A DNA stretch of 64,000 bases, from positions 47,534 through 111,533 of the forward strand of contig NZ_LKKO01000019.1 of NCBI RefSeq assembly GCF_001455965.1, in the 5' to 3' direction. The position numbers and the translations under genes are program-made. The notes beneath the pieces were generated by a model, which saw nothing but the letters and a program-made list of their open reading frames with translations, made no database searches and was not told the origin of the DNA. Positions 39,734 to 48,471 of the stretch are shown in pieces (position 1 is the stretch's first letter; each line of letters begins with the position of its first letter). Source of the DNA: Methylobacterium sp. GXS13 (GTDB lineage Bacteria; Pseudomonadota; Alphaproteobacteria; Rhizobiales; Beijerinckiaceae).

Positions 39734-41272
39734 TCAGCTGAGGATCCCGTCCTTGCCCTGGAACCCGGCCAGGGGCGCGGTGAGGACGCAGTGCAGCCCG
39801 GTCGTCTGGTAATCCAGGGCGACGTCCCCGGCCACTGTGCCGGCAAAGGCGCGCTCGATCAGGCGGGTGCCGAACCCCTTGCGTGAGGGCTGGACCACCG
39901 GGGGGCCATCGGATTCGACCCAGCTGAGCCGGAGCTGCGGGCCGCCCGCCAGCGTCTCGATCTGCCAGGTGACGGCCACATGGCCCGCGGCCGCAGAGAG
40001 GGCGCCGAACTTCGCTGCGTTGGTCGCGAGCTCATGGATCATCAATGCCAGGGCGAGGGCTGCCTTCGGGCCGATCTCGATGGGCGGCCCCTCGATCCGG
40101 AGGCGGCCGACGCGCGCATTGTCGTGGAGCGCAAGCGCGCCGCGGATCACCGCCTCCATACCGGCCCGCTCGGCGTTGCCGGCGAGCAGGATGTCATGCG
40201 CCTTGCCGAGGGCCAGGAGGCGCTGAAGCAGAGCATCGCGCGCCGAGGTGACGTCGGGTGCGTCGCGCAGCGTCTGCGAGGCGATCGCCTGGACCATCGC
40301 CAGGGTGTTCTTCAGCCGATGGCTCAGTTCCTGGCTGAGCATCTCGCGATGTGCGTCGGCCTCGGCCTGCTGGGTCGCATCCAGCATCACACCGGTCATC
40401 CGGGTGGCCGTGCCTTCCGCGGTGCGGACGATGATCGCCCTGTTGAGAACCGTGGCGTAGGTCCCGTCGGCACGACGAAAACGGTATCCTTCGCTCCAGC
40501 GCAGGGGCGCACCCTCGATGGCCGCTTGGACGCTGCGGCGGACGCGGTCGCGATCTTCGGGATGGATGTGCGCGTACCACCAGTCGTTGCTCGGCTCGAT
40601 CTCCGCCGGCTGATACCCATAGAGAGCCGACAGCGCCTCGTCCCAGTGGATTCGACCCGTCTGCGGGTTCCAATCCCAGATCAGGTCCGTAGTCGCCCGC
40701 GACGAGAGGCGGTAGCGCTCCTCCGAGACCGCCAGAGCGACACGCGCTGCACGCTCGGCCGCCAGCGCCACCTCGCGCTCCCGGACCGCACGGCGCAATT
40801 CGAGCTGCGCGATCACTTGCTGCGCCAACGCCCGCAGCGCGAAAGCCTGATCCGGCCTCAGCCCGGCCGGTCGGGGCTCGGTGTCGATCACGCACAGGGT
40901 CCCGAACGCCACGCCGCCATCGGTCCGAAGCACCGCCCCGGCATAGAACCGGATGAACGGCGCCCCCGTCACCAGGGTGTTCTCGCGGGTACGCGGATCG
41001 GCGGTCAGGTCAGGGATCACCATCAGCCCGTCGGCGGCATCCAGGGCGTGGACGCAGACCGACTGGCTCAGGGGCGTCTCGCAGGCCGGGAAGCCGCGCA
41101 AGGCCTTGAACCATTGCCGGTCGGCCGCGACGAGGCTCACGAGGCCCACCGGCACGGCGCAGATCTGCGTCGCCAGCGTGACGATGTCGTCGAAGGCCGG
41201 CTCGCGTGGCGTATCGAGGATGCCGTAGCTGTGGAGGACCTGGAGGCGGGCGGTCTCGGTCGGATCTGACAT
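39734..41272 (-). CDS. Cytoplasmic GAF-PAS sensor histidine kinase, HWE/HisKA_2 family
   Basis: From the ATG at 41272 the product has 512 residues. A GAF domain covers about 20-160, a PAS domain with PAC segment about 185-300, the phospho-acceptor His318 lies in ELSHRLKNTLAMVQA, and the ATPase domain has its N box at about 412-420 (IHELATNAAKFGAL). No membrane segment is seen, so it senses an intracellular signal. Kinases of this family often feed the PhyR general stress pathway in Alphaproteobacteria. No response regulator is adjacent; the double-receiver gene lies 1.2 kb away on the same strand. Confidence 0.9.
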   Translation of the reverse strand: MSDPTETARLQVLHSYGILDTPREPAFDDIVTLATQICAVPVGLVSLVAADRQWFKALRGFPACETPLSQSVCVHALDAADGLMVIPDLTADPRTRENTLVTGAPFIRFYAGAVLRTDGGVAFGTLCVIDTEPRPAGLRPDQAFALRALAQQVIAQLELRRAVREREVALAAERAARVALAVSEERYRLSSRATTDLIWDWNPQTGRIHWDEALSALYGYQPAEIEPSNDWWYAHIHPEDRDRVRRSVQAAIEGAPLRWSEGYRFRRADGTYATVLNRAIIVRTAEGTATRMTGVMLDATQQAEADAHREMLSQELSHRLKNTLAMVQAIASQTLRDAPDVTSARDALLQRLLALGKAHDILLAGNAERAGMEAVIRGALALHDNARVGRLRIEGPPIEIGPKAALALALMIHELATNAAKFGALSAAAGHVAVTWQIETLAGGPQLRLSWVESDGPPVVQPSRKGFGTRLIERAFAGTVAGDVALDYQTTGLHCVLTAPLAGFQGKDGILS

Positions 41273-41459
41273 GGCCGGGGGGCGGAGGATCGGGCGGCGG
41301 AAGCCGGAGAGAGCACGCGGAAGCAATCAGGATCGGTCTTAGCCCATCTTGAGCGTATGAGCATCTCGCACTTCCAGCTCATCCGTTCGGTTGACGCATA
41401 TTCGACCGGTTTGTCCCTCACGGCTCGCCCGATATCGCTGCCCGTGCCAAATTCGTCCG

Positions 41460-41780
41460 ATGACGCTCCTCGCCTATGCCGGTGCCGCCCTCGCGGAGAT
41501 CGCCGGATGCTTCGCGTTCTGGGCCTGGCTCCGGCTCGGCCGCTCCGCCTGGTGGGCGCTGCCGGGGATCGCCTCGCTCGTGGCATTCGCCTTCCTGCTG
41601 ACCCTGGTGGACAGCCCGGCGGCGGGGCGGACCTTCGCGGCCTATGGCGGGGTCTACGTCGCCGCCTCGATCCTGTGGCTGTGGCTCGCCGAAGGCCAGC
41701 GTCCTGACCGCTGGGATCTGGCCGGCGGCGCGGTCTGCCTGGCGGGCACGGCGATCATTCTGCTCGGGCGGCGGGGGTGA
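41460..41780 (+). CDS. YnfA/UPF0060-family membrane protein
   Basis: A 106-residue protein with four predicted membrane helices and the family blocks [22 protein letters not shown] and [20 protein letters not shown]. The fold is related to small multidrug resistance transporters; the role is not established. The start at 41460 matches the usual family length. Confidence 0.92.
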   Translation: MTLLAYAGAALAEIAGCFAFWAWLRLGRSAWWALPGIASLVAFAFLLTLVDSPAAGRTFAAYGGVYVAASILWLWLAEGQRPDRWDLAGGAVCLAGTAIILLGRRG

Positions 41781-41787
41781 GGCGGCC

Positions 41788-42360
41788 TCACCGCCCCAGC
41801 GTGTAGAACTCGTCGTTCGGCCGCAGCTCGGCGACGCTGGCAAGCCGGTTCGACAGGGCGAACAGGGCGGTGATCGACGCGATGTCCCAGATGTCGTCCG
41901 GGCTGAACCCGTGGCCGGCCAATACGGCGTGGTCCTCGGCCTCGACCCGGTAGGCTTCCTGCGCGACCTTGAGCGCGAAGGCCAGCATCGCGCGCTGGCG
42001 CAGGGTGATGTCGGCCTTGGCGTAGGCGACGGCGATCTGGTCGGCCAGCAGCGGGTTCTTGGCCCGGACCCGCAGGATCGCGCCGTGTGCGATCACGCAG
42101 TAGAGGCAGTTGTTGGCCGCGCTGGTGGCGACCACGATCATTTCGCGCTCGGCCTTGGTGAGGCCGCCGGGCTTGTCCATCAGCGCGTCGTGATAGGCCA
42201 TGAAGGCGCGGAACTCGTCCGGGCGATGCGCGAGCGCCAGGAAGATGTTGGGCACGAAGCCCGCCTTCTCCTGAACAAGCGCGATGCGGGCGCGCAGGTC
42301 CTCGGGCATCTCGGACAGCTTCGGCACCGGGAAGCGGCTGATCGGATTGTCCGCGCGCAT
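41788..42360 (-). CDS. AhpD-like/carboxymuconolactone decarboxylase-family peroxidase-related protein
   Basis: The 190-residue product has the AhpD-type redox motif C-L-Y-C followed by a His (NNCLYCVIAHGAIL) and the helices of the uncharacterised peroxidase-related subfamily (SRFPVPKL start, DDIWDIASITALFALSNRLA end). It probably reduces peroxides or handles an organic substrate through its CxxC. It converges on ynfA with a 7-base gap. Confidence 0.88.
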   Translation of the reverse strand: MRADNPISRFPVPKLSEMPEDLRARIALVQEKAGFVPNIFLALAHRPDEFRAFMAYHDALMDKPGGLTKAEREMIVVATSAANNCLYCVIAHGAILRVRAKNPLLADQIAVAYAKADITLRQRAMLAFALKVAQEAYRVEAEDHAVLAGHGFSPDDIWDIASITALFALSNRLASVAELRPNDEFYTLGR

Positions 42361-42502
42361 GATCGTGCTCCCGTGATCCCGCGCCCTTGGTGAAACCGGT
42401 CGTTCACGATACGTACGGCACGCTCGGGCCGATCGTCGAGAGCTTCATCCCTACGGCGGTGGCCGGCTTTCGGGATGACGCAGAGCAAAACCCTGGAGCG
42501 TC

Positions 42503-43126
42503 ATGAGCAGCAGCGTCCGCATTCTGGGGATCGATCCTGGGCTCCGCCGCACGGGCTGGGGCCTCATCACCGCCCAGGGCAGCAAACTGACCTATGGCGA
42601 TTGCGGCGTCGTCACCTCGGACGGCGACCTGCCGCTGGCGCTGCGCCTGCGCGAGCTGTTCGAGGGGATCAGCCGCATCGTGGATGCGCAGAAACCCGAC
42701 GAAGTCGCCGTGGAGGAGACCTTCGTCAACAAAGACGCCCAGGCGACGCTCAAGCTCGGCCATGCCCGAGCCATGGCGCTGGTGGTGCCGGCGCTGGCCG
42801 GGCTGCCGGTGTTCGAATACGCCGCCAACCTGATCAAGAAGACCGTGGCAGGCTCCGGCCACGCCGAGAAGGTCCAGATCCAGGCGATGGTGCGCTTCCT
42901 GCTGCCGAAGGCCGAGTTCCGCGTCGCCGACGCCGCCGACGCGCTGGCCATCGCGATCACCCATGCCAGCCACCGCGACGCGCACGCGCTCCGCAAGACA
43001 CACCTGCCGGAGGGCAAACGGCGCAATCTCACCGGGCAGGCCGCCGCGGGACAGGGGTTGGCCGGGAAGGGATTTTCGGCTGCCGCCGCCGCGCGTATCG
43101 AGGCGGCCCTGGCGAAGCAGGGCTGA
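42503..43126 (+). CDS. ruvC: Holliday junction resolvase RuvC
   Basis: The 207-residue nuclease has the acidic active site: D11 in GIDPGLRRTGWG, the Glu of VEETFVNKD and the two Asp of RVADAADALAIAITH. It resolves Holliday junctions during recombination. A GGAG site precedes the ATG. ruvA and ruvB are not in the window. The C-terminus is longer than in E. coli by about 30 residues. Confidence 0.95.
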   Translation: MSSSVRILGIDPGLRRTGWGLITAQGSKLTYGDCGVVTSDGDLPLALRLRELFEGISRIVDAQKPDEVAVEETFVNKDAQATLKLGHARAMALVVPALAGLPVFEYAANLIKKTVAGSGHAEKVQIQAMVRFLLPKAEFRVADAADALAIAITHASHRDAHALRKTHLPEGKRRNLTGQAAAGQGLAGKGFSAAAAARIEAALAKQG

Positions 43127-43159
43127 TCGAGCTGGGCTAACGGGATCTATCGGGAAACT

Positions 43160-43243
43160 TGGTGGGGGAAGTAGGACTCGAACCTACGAAGCTTACGCAG
43201 CGGATTTACAGTCCGCCCCCTTTGCCGCTCGGGACATTCCCCC
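43160..43243 (-). tRNA. tRNA-Tyr (anticodon GTA)
   Basis: The reverse strand gives a tRNA beginning GGGGGAATGTCCCGAGCGG, with an anticodon stem-loop GCGGACTGTAAATCCGC (anticodon GTA), a long class II variable arm and a T-arm TAGGTTCGAGTCCTA. The acceptor stem pairs GGGGGAA with TTCCCCC, and CCA is encoded at 43160-43162. Confidence 0.95.
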
Positions 43244-43497
43244 AAGGCAGGTTTTTCGCCCGCGGCGCCCTTATGGTGAGGGGCTGGCCGGGTGTCAACG
43301 CTTCTCATCGCCCGATCCGCAACCTGTGACGTTCGGGAGACCGCTTGCGCCACGAAGAATCGCGCCTGTGCCGCGGGCGCTTCGAACGAATCGCGTCGGT
43401 TGCGCGAAGAAAAGGCGAACACCGCGGTGGTCCGGGGGATTCACAAAGGAATCGGGATCGGCCACGGTGTGCGGATGTCCCCCTGCTTCGCCGGCCC

Positions 43498-45351
43498 TTG
43501 ACCCGTCCCGCCCCGTCCCTGCGGTCCCACCAGCGTACGTTGATGGCCCTCGTGGCGGCCATGGCGAGCGGGCAGGCGGGGCATGTCCGAAAGATCCTGG
43601 CGGCGGTGACCCCGGGGGGCGGCAAGTCGCTCCTGCCGGTGATCGCGGCGCACACGCTGATCGCGGCGGGCCGGGTCGATCGCGTGGTCTGGGTGGTGCC
43701 GCGGGATTCCCTGCGCCTTCAGGCGGAGGAGGCCTTCGCCGATCCGCTCTGGCGCGCGGCCTTCGGCCATGCGTTGAGCGTGCGCGCCGCCGACAACGAG
43801 CGCGATCCGGCCAGGGGGCTCTCCGGCTACGTCACCACCTATCAGGCGGTGGCCGCCGCCCCCCCCCCCCCCCTCGCCGAGGCGCGGGCCCACCGGACCC
43901 TGCTGGTCGTCGACGAGGTCCATCACCTGCCGGTCCCGGGGCGGCCAGGGGCGGACGAGGCCTCGGCCGAGGAGGAGGCCGAGGCGGCGGCGTGGTCCCG
44001 GGCGATGCTGCCGGTGATGGAGGCGGCTGAGATCGGCCTATTCCTGTCCGGCACCCTGGAGCGGGCCGACGGGCGGCGCATCCTCGGCCTGCCCTACCGG
44101 CCGTCCGCCCTCGGCCGCGGCCCGGAGCTGGACCTCGACGCGCCGGGTCTGGCGGTGATCGGCTATTCCCGGTCGCAGGCCCTGGCCGAGCGGGCGGTGC
44201 TGCCGGTCACGTTCGGGGCGATCGACGGCGAGGCGAGCTGGCTGGAGGGCGGCCGGATCTCCGGCGACAGCCCTCGGCCGCGCCTCGACGGGCTGGGGGC
44301 CGGTTCGGTCCGGGTCACCACCCGGCCGGCTTTGTTCACGGCCCTGCGCACGGGATTCGCCCGTGATCTCCTGAGCGAGGCGTTCTTCGCGACCAAACGC
44401 CTGCGTGCCAGGCGCCGGCTCGAACGGGACCTTCCGCCCGGCGAGATGACCCGGGGCCTGGGCAAGCTTCTCGTAGTCGCCCCGGACCAGGCGAGCGCCC
44501 GCACCTATCTGACGACCCTGCGGAGCTGGATGCCGGCCGGCCAGGGGGAGCGCGATGTCCGTCTTGCGACCTCGGGCCAGGGCGACGCCCACGCGGCCCT
44601 GGCGGCGTTCCGCCTGACCGCGGAACCGGCGGTGCTGGTGACGGTAGCGATGGCCTATGAGGGGCTCGACGCCCCCGAAGTCGCCGTGGTGGCAGCCCTC
44701 ACCCATATCCGCTCCCGGCCCTGGCTGGAGCAGATGCTGGCGCGAGCCACCCGGGTTGATCCGCATGCCGGCCCCTACGACACGCAGCAGGCCCTGGTCT
44801 TCCACCCGGACGACCCGCTCTTCGCCCGCTTCCGCCTGGAGCTCGAGACCGAACAGGGCAGCAGCGTGCGGCCCAAGCGCGAGCGGCCAGCGACCGCCAT
44901 CGTGCCGGAGCGGACCCCGTGGCGCGACGAGGATCCCGGCGGCATCACGCCGCTGGAGAGTAACGCGATCGGACTGCGCTACGCCCTGCTGCGCCCACGG
45001 CTCGCCGAGCCCGCACCGGTGGCGCCGGCGCCGGAGCCACCGTCTGTCACCGAACGCACCCTGCGCCAACGGCTCGCGGTCGCGGTGGCGAGCCAGGCCG
45101 TCGAGGACGAGGCATCGCTGCGCGTGCCCCGCGGCGGCAATCTGGCTCATCGCTACAACGCGGTGCTCAAGCGCGTCCTTGGCAAGGGCCGCGCAACCAT
45201 GACCTTGCCCGAGTTGGAGGCGGCGCTCGCTTGGCTTGAACGCAACCGGCTCTCGGACCATCTCGACCGCCTCGACGGCGATGCTCGCTACGCGTGGTCC
45301 GCCCGCCAGCGCCGCGGCCGCTGGCAACCGGTGCGCGCCGCCGGGCGCTGA
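43498..45351 (+). CDS. DEAD/DEAH-box helicase-like protein, start uncertain, contains a 15-C tract
   Basis: A superfamily II helicase-like protein of about 617 residues from a TTG at 43498; the open frame extends to a TTG at 43345. A Q-motif-like LRSHQ is followed by Walker A TPGGGKSLL, motif Ia-like WVVPRDSLR, the DEVHH box, LSGTLER, and the C-terminal domain with AYEGLDAPEVAVVA and the arginine finger region EQMLARATR. No ATG or GTG lies upstream of LRSHQ in frame; the ATG at 43543 would remove it. Codons near 43859-43873 form an uninterrupted run of 15 C. The gene follows tRNA-Tyr. The nucleic acid target is unknown. Confidence 0.8.
   Translation: MTRPAPSLRSHQRTLMALVAAMASGQAGHVRKILAAVTPGGGKSLLPVIAAHTLIAAGRVDRVVWVVPRDSLRLQAEEAFADPLWRAAFGHALSVRAADNERDPARGLSGYVTTYQAVAAAPPPPLAEARAHRTLLVVDEVHHLPVPGRPGADEASAEEEAEAAAWSRAMLPVMEAAEIGLFLSGTLERADGRRILGLPYRPSALGRGPELDLDAPGLAVIGYSRSQALAERAVLPVTFGAIDGEASWLEGGRISGDSPRPRLDGLGAGSVRVTTRPALFTALRTGFARDLLSEAFFATKRLRARRRLERDLPPGEMTRGLGKLLVVAPDQASARTYLTTLRSWMPAGQGERDVRLATSGQGDAHAALAAFRLTAEPAVLVTVAMAYEGLDAPEVAVVAALTHIRSRPWLEQMLARATRVDPHAGPYDTQQALVFHPDDPLFARFRLELETEQGSSVRPKRERPATAIVPERTPWRDEDPGGITPLESNAIGLRYALLRPRLAEPAPVAPAPEPPSVTERTLRQRLAVAVASQAVEDEASLRVPRGGNLAHRYNAVLKRVLGKGRATMTLPELEAALAWLERNRLSDHLDRLDGDARYAWSARQRRGRWQPVRAAGR
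43859..43873 (+). repeat. Homopolymer of 15 C inside the helicase-like gene
   Basis: The run covers the end of an Ala codon, four Pro codons and the first base of a Leu codon. Gain or loss of one C would shift the frame between the Walker A and DEVH motifs, so the tract could switch the gene on and off by slippage, or could reflect a sequencing error. Confidence 0.8.
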
Positions 45352-45378
45352 TCCGTCGCGGTTCAGGGATAAGACGCG

Positions 45379-45705
45379 ATGACCGAGAAACTGCCGTCCG
45401 ACTTTGCGGCCGCGCTGACCAAGCCCGAGCCGCCAGCCGCCTGGCCCGCGCCACTCGCGGCTCTCTGGTGGCTGGCCAAGGATGCAACGGAAACAGCGGA
45501 CACCGCTGCCTGGGAACGGGCGCATGCCCTGGTCCAGGACGCCTCCGGGCCCGACGCCGCCTGGGTGCACGCGCACCTGCACCGGATCGAGGGCGATGCC
45601 GGCAATGCGCGTTACTGGTACGACCGCGCCGGCCGCTCCGTGCCGCGCGAGACGCTCGCCGAGGAGCGGGCAGCTCTCACCGCCGCCCTGTCGAACGCCG
45701 GCTGA
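45379..45705 (+). CDS. Conserved hypothetical protein
   Basis: A 108-residue soluble protein with a helical pattern and the block HAHLHRIEGDAGNARYWYDRAG, a motif I associate with short uncharacterised TPR-like proteins of Rhizobiales. No catalytic residues are apparent. It follows the helicase gene after 27 bases and may be cotranscribed. Confidence 0.75.
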   Translation: MTEKLPSDFAAALTKPEPPAAWPAPLAALWWLAKDATETADTAAWERAHALVQDASGPDAAWVHAHLHRIEGDAGNARYWYDRAGRSVPRETLAEERAALTAALSNAG

Positions 45706-45798
45706 GCGCCAGTTGCCGCGTGGGCGGTACCGCGTCAGCCTTAGCCGACATTCTTCGACGCTTCATGAACGGCCGATGCGACACGCTGCCTTATTACT

Positions 45799-45924
45799 TA
45801 TACTGACAATGCCTAACGGCCAGGAATTCAATATCCTGCCGATATGCGGCTCGATTCCTACCCGACAGGATTGAGTTTTCGGTATGCTCCCCAATCCAGA
45901 CGGGACGGAGCATGTCATTTTTTT
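45799..45924 (+). ncRNA. Candidate small RNA or isolated terminator in a 330-base gap
   Basis: A -10-like TATACT (45799-45804) is followed about 80 bases later by a 7-base stem (ATGCTCC 45884-45890, GGAGCAT 45907-45913) and then seven T (45918-45924). A second small hairpin, CAGGA and TCCTG, lies near 45830. A transcript of about 115 nt would fit an intergenic sRNA. No convincing -35 box is present. The gap from 45706 to 46037 is AT-richer than its surroundings. Confidence 0.3.
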
Positions 45925-46037
45925 ACGCTTTGAAAATCCGAAGCCTGTGCATTGCGCATTGACTACGTGGTCTTCGATACCCCACAGCGGCCAAATCTGA
46001 TTATGGCTGGGGCCGTTGATTTCGGACCACAGGAAAC

Positions 46038-46205
46038 GTGCTGTTTATCGTGATGAGCCTGAGCTGTTTAGTCTGCAGTGTGGGTCTGGCGGGTCTTTCC
46101 CTGCGCAACCCCGCGCGCGCCGTCGTCCTTGAACGCTGGAGCGGGATCTGCCTGGTGCTGGGCCTGTCTCTGCTCGGGATCGCGCTGCACGGTGCCCGCC
46201 TGTAG
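46038..46205 (+). CDS. Possible 55-residue membrane protein
   Basis: A short frame opening GTG-CTG-TTT-ATC and ending with TAG encodes two hydrophobic stretches (VMSLSCLVCSVGLAGLSL and ICLVLGLSLLGIALHG) separated by a basic loop. AGGAA lies directly before the GTG, which is too close for ideal spacing; the ATG at 46053 is an alternative. The hydrophobic helix-loop-helix pattern supports a real small protein, but no family is recognised. Confidence 0.35.
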   Translation: MLFIVMSLSCLVCSVGLAGLSLRNPARAVVLERWSGICLVLGLSLLGIALHGARL

Positions 46206-46231
46206 TCTCTGTCCCGGCGAGACCGATTCTC

Positions 46232-46256
46232 GGAACGCCTGAGCCGACAACCGGTT
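46232..46256 (+). promoter_or_regulatory. Possible EcfG-type promoter upstream of the DUF3597 gene
   Basis: GGAAC (46232-46236), 16 bases, then GGTT (46253-46256). The -10 has one mismatch to CGTT. It lies 50 bases before the DUF3597 start, a suitable distance. Confidence 0.35.
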
Positions 46257-46305
46257 GACAGCCCGCCCGGCGCGCAGGTCGGGCCTTGATTATCGGAGCG
46301 GACCT

Positions 46306-46713
46306 ATGAGCCTCCTCGGCAGCATCGTCGGCAAGATCCTTCATCCGTTCGGCGGCGGTTCCGCGGACGCCGCGCCGGCGTCCACGTCTGGCTCCTCGGG
46401 CGGCTCGGCCGGCTCGGGCACCGCGTCGGCCCCCGGAAGCGCCGGTGGCGGCGAGACCGTGGATGTGGCTGCCGTGCTCACCGGCCTCGCCGAGAAGAAC
46501 CCGCAGAAGTTGGATTGGCGCCACTCCATCGTCGACCTGATGAAGCTGGTCGGCTTGGATTCGGGCTTGGCGTCGCGCAAGCAGCTCGCCGATGAGTTGC
46601 ACTATACCGGAGACAAGGAGGATTCGGCCTCCATGAACATCTGGCTGCACAAGCAGGTGATGCAGAAGCTCGCCGAGAACGGCGGCAAGGTGCCGGAAGA
46701 CCTCAAGAACTAA
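46306..46713 (+). CDS. DUF3597 protein
   Basis: A 135-residue protein with a short hydrophobic N-terminus (MSLLGSIVGKILHPF), a Ser/Gly/Ala linker and the DUF3597 domain: KLDWRHSIVDLMKLVGLDSGLASRKQLADELHYTG, then SASMNIWLHKQVMQKLAENGG. Family function is unknown; it resembles LysM-adjacent small stress proteins. A GGAGCGG site precedes the ATG. Confidence 0.85.
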   Translation: MSLLGSIVGKILHPFGGGSADAAPASTSGSSGGSAGSGTASAPGSAGGGETVDVAAVLTGLAEKNPQKLDWRHSIVDLMKLVGLDSGLASRKQLADELHYTGDKEDSASMNIWLHKQVMQKLAENGGKVPEDLKN

Positions 46714-46754
46714 GGCCTTGAATGGGCCCGGCGCCTGATCGCGCCGGGCCTCGC

Positions 46755-47939
46755 TCAGCGACCGGTGCGGACCCGGGTCCAGAGCCGGGTCACATAACGC
46801 TGGGTACGGTCGTCCCAGGCGGTGTTGATCGACAGGCGCTGCATCGTGGCCTCGTCCGGGTAGATCCCGGGATTGCTCAGGATGTCGGGCTTCACGAACT
46901 TCTTGGCCGCCACGTTGCCGCTGGCATAGGCGACGAAGTTGGTATTGGCGGCCGCCACCTCGGGCCGCAGCATGTAGTCGATGAAGGCCAGAGCCTCGGC
47001 CGGGTGAGCGGCATCCTTCGGAATCGCGAAGGTGTCGAACCACATCAGCGCGCCTTCCTTGGGCACGACGTAGGCGATTTCGATCCCGTTCTTGGCCTCC
47101 TCGGCCCGGCGCTTGGCCTGCATCACGTCGCCCGAATAGCCGACCGCTACGCAGATATCGCCGTTGGCCAGAGCCTGAATGTATTCCGAGGCGTGGAACT
47201 TCCGCACGCTGCCCCGGACCTTGTAGAGCGCGTCGGTGACCAGGGTCAGGTCGTCCCAGCGCTTGGAATCGGCCTTCGCGCCGAACACCGGCAACATGCT
47301 CGGTATCAGATCCTCGGGCGAGTCCAGCATCATGATCCCGCAATCCTTGAGCTTGTTCGCGGACGCGGGATTGAGGACGACGGTCCAGGAATTCAGCGCC
47401 GCGTTGGCGCCGAGGCGCTCGCGGACGGCGGCGACGTTGTAGCCGATGCCGGTGGTGCCCCACATGTAATCGACCGCGTAGGTGTTGCCGGGGTCGTACA
47501 CGGCCAGCCGGTTGGAGATCTCCGGCCAGAGGTTGCCGAGGTTCTTCAGCTTCGCCTTATCCAGGGGCAGGAAGGCGCCGGCGCGGATCAGCCGCTGCAG
47601 ATAGGGACCGGACGGAACGACGATGTCGTAGCCCGACCGGCCGGCCAGCAGCTTGGTCTCCAAGATTTCGTTGTTGTCGTAGGTGTCGTAGACGACCTTG
47701 ATCCCGGTCTCCCGGGTGAAGGCGTCGAGCACCTTCGGGTCGATATAGTCCGACCAGTTGTAGATGTTGACGATCCGCTCCTCAGCGGCTCGCACGGGCG
47801 CGGCGAGGGGAAACAGGGCTGCGAGCAGCATCCCCACCGCCAGACGAAAACCGGTCCGCCCGCGCGACGCGAACCGGCACCGGGCCGGGACGAGGCGCCA
47901 GACCGATCGTTCGACCCGGCCCGTCCCGGCCCCGCTCAC
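46755..47939 (-). CDS. Polyamine-type ABC transporter substrate-binding protein (PotF/PotD-like)
   Basis: The GTG at 47939 overlaps the RidA-family stop (GTGA) and gives 394 residues. After a long basic n-region the signal peptide is LAVGMLLAALFPLAAPVRA. The mature part has the PotF hallmarks VNIYNWSDYIDPKVL, YDTYDNNEILETKLLAG, GYDIVVPSGPYLQRL and YMWGTTGIGYN. It binds putrescine or spermidine in the periplasm. No potGHI genes are adjacent, so the permease is elsewhere. Confidence 0.9.
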   Translation of the reverse strand: MSGAGTGRVERSVWRLVPARCRFASRGRTGFRLAVGMLLAALFPLAAPVRAAEERIVNIYNWSDYIDPKVLDAFTRETGIKVVYDTYDNNEILETKLLAGRSGYDIVVPSGPYLQRLIRAGAFLPLDKAKLKNLGNLWPEISNRLAVYDPGNTYAVDYMWGTTGIGYNVAAVRERLGANAALNSWTVVLNPASANKLKDCGIMMLDSPEDLIPSMLPVFGAKADSKRWDDLTLVTDALYKVRGSVRKFHASEYIQALANGDICVAVGYSGDVMQAKRRAEEAKNGIEIAYVVPKEGALMWFDTFAIPKDAAHPAEALAFIDYMLRPEVAAANTNFVAYASGNVAAKKFVKPDILSNPGIYPDEATMQRLSINTAWDDRTQRYVTRLWTRVRTGR

Positions 47940-48292
47940 GCCTGCCTCGCGGCGACGACCACGATCTCGACCAGATATTGCGGATCGCACAGGCGCGCCT
48001 CGACGGTGGCGCGCGCCGGCGGGTGATCCTTCGATACCCAAGCATCCCAGGCTGCGTTCATTTCGGCGAAATGACCGATGTCGGCGAGGTAGATGGTTGC
48101 CGACAGGATGTGGTCCTTGTCGCTGCCGGCGACGGCGAGCAGCCGGTCGATCTGCACCAGGATGTTCTGGGTCTGGGCGGTCACCCCGGTGCCGACGGGA
48201 TCGGACGCCACCTGGCCGGCAAGGTAGATGGTGTTTCCGTGAATGGCGCCCTGCGACATCCGCGTGCCCGGTTCGATCCGTTCGATGCTCAT
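47936..48292 (-). CDS. RidA-family protein (Rid/YjgF)
   Basis: A 118-residue protein with the RidA pattern: GNTIYLAGQVASDP, QTQNILVQIDRLLAVAGSDKDHIL, FAEMNAAWDAWV and the substrate Arg in PARATVEARL. True RidA deaminates reactive enamines and imines from amino acid metabolism; subgroup members may act on other amines. Coupling to a polyamine-type binding protein suggests a role in amine catabolism. Confidence 0.9.
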   Translation of the reverse strand: MSIERIEPGTRMSQGAIHGNTIYLAGQVASDPVGTGVTAQTQNILVQIDRLLAVAGSDKDHILSATIYLADIGHFAEMNAAWDAWVSKDHPPARATVEARLCDPQYLVEIVVVAARQA

Positions 48293-48471
48293 TCAAGTCT
48301 CCAGCCGGCGAAAGCCGGTATCTGCCGTGGCACCGGGCTGGCCGTAAAGGGCCGCGCGCCCACGCGTCGCGGGAACCACGGAAAATTCTCCCCTGCCTGC
48401 GCAGTTGCGAGCAACCGTGGCCGGCCGCCGTGCGTTCACACGGCATCGCTTGTCACGCCTTGGGGTTCGTC

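Noticed and set aside
43160..43243. tRNA-Tyr as the attachment site of an integrated element
   Set aside because: No integrase gene and no repeat of the tRNA 3' end was seen in the downstream sequence.
48361..48400. GGAAC upstream of the GlsB/YeaQ-type gene as an EcfG promoter
   Set aside because: No CGTT-like box occurs 16 or 17 bases downstream.
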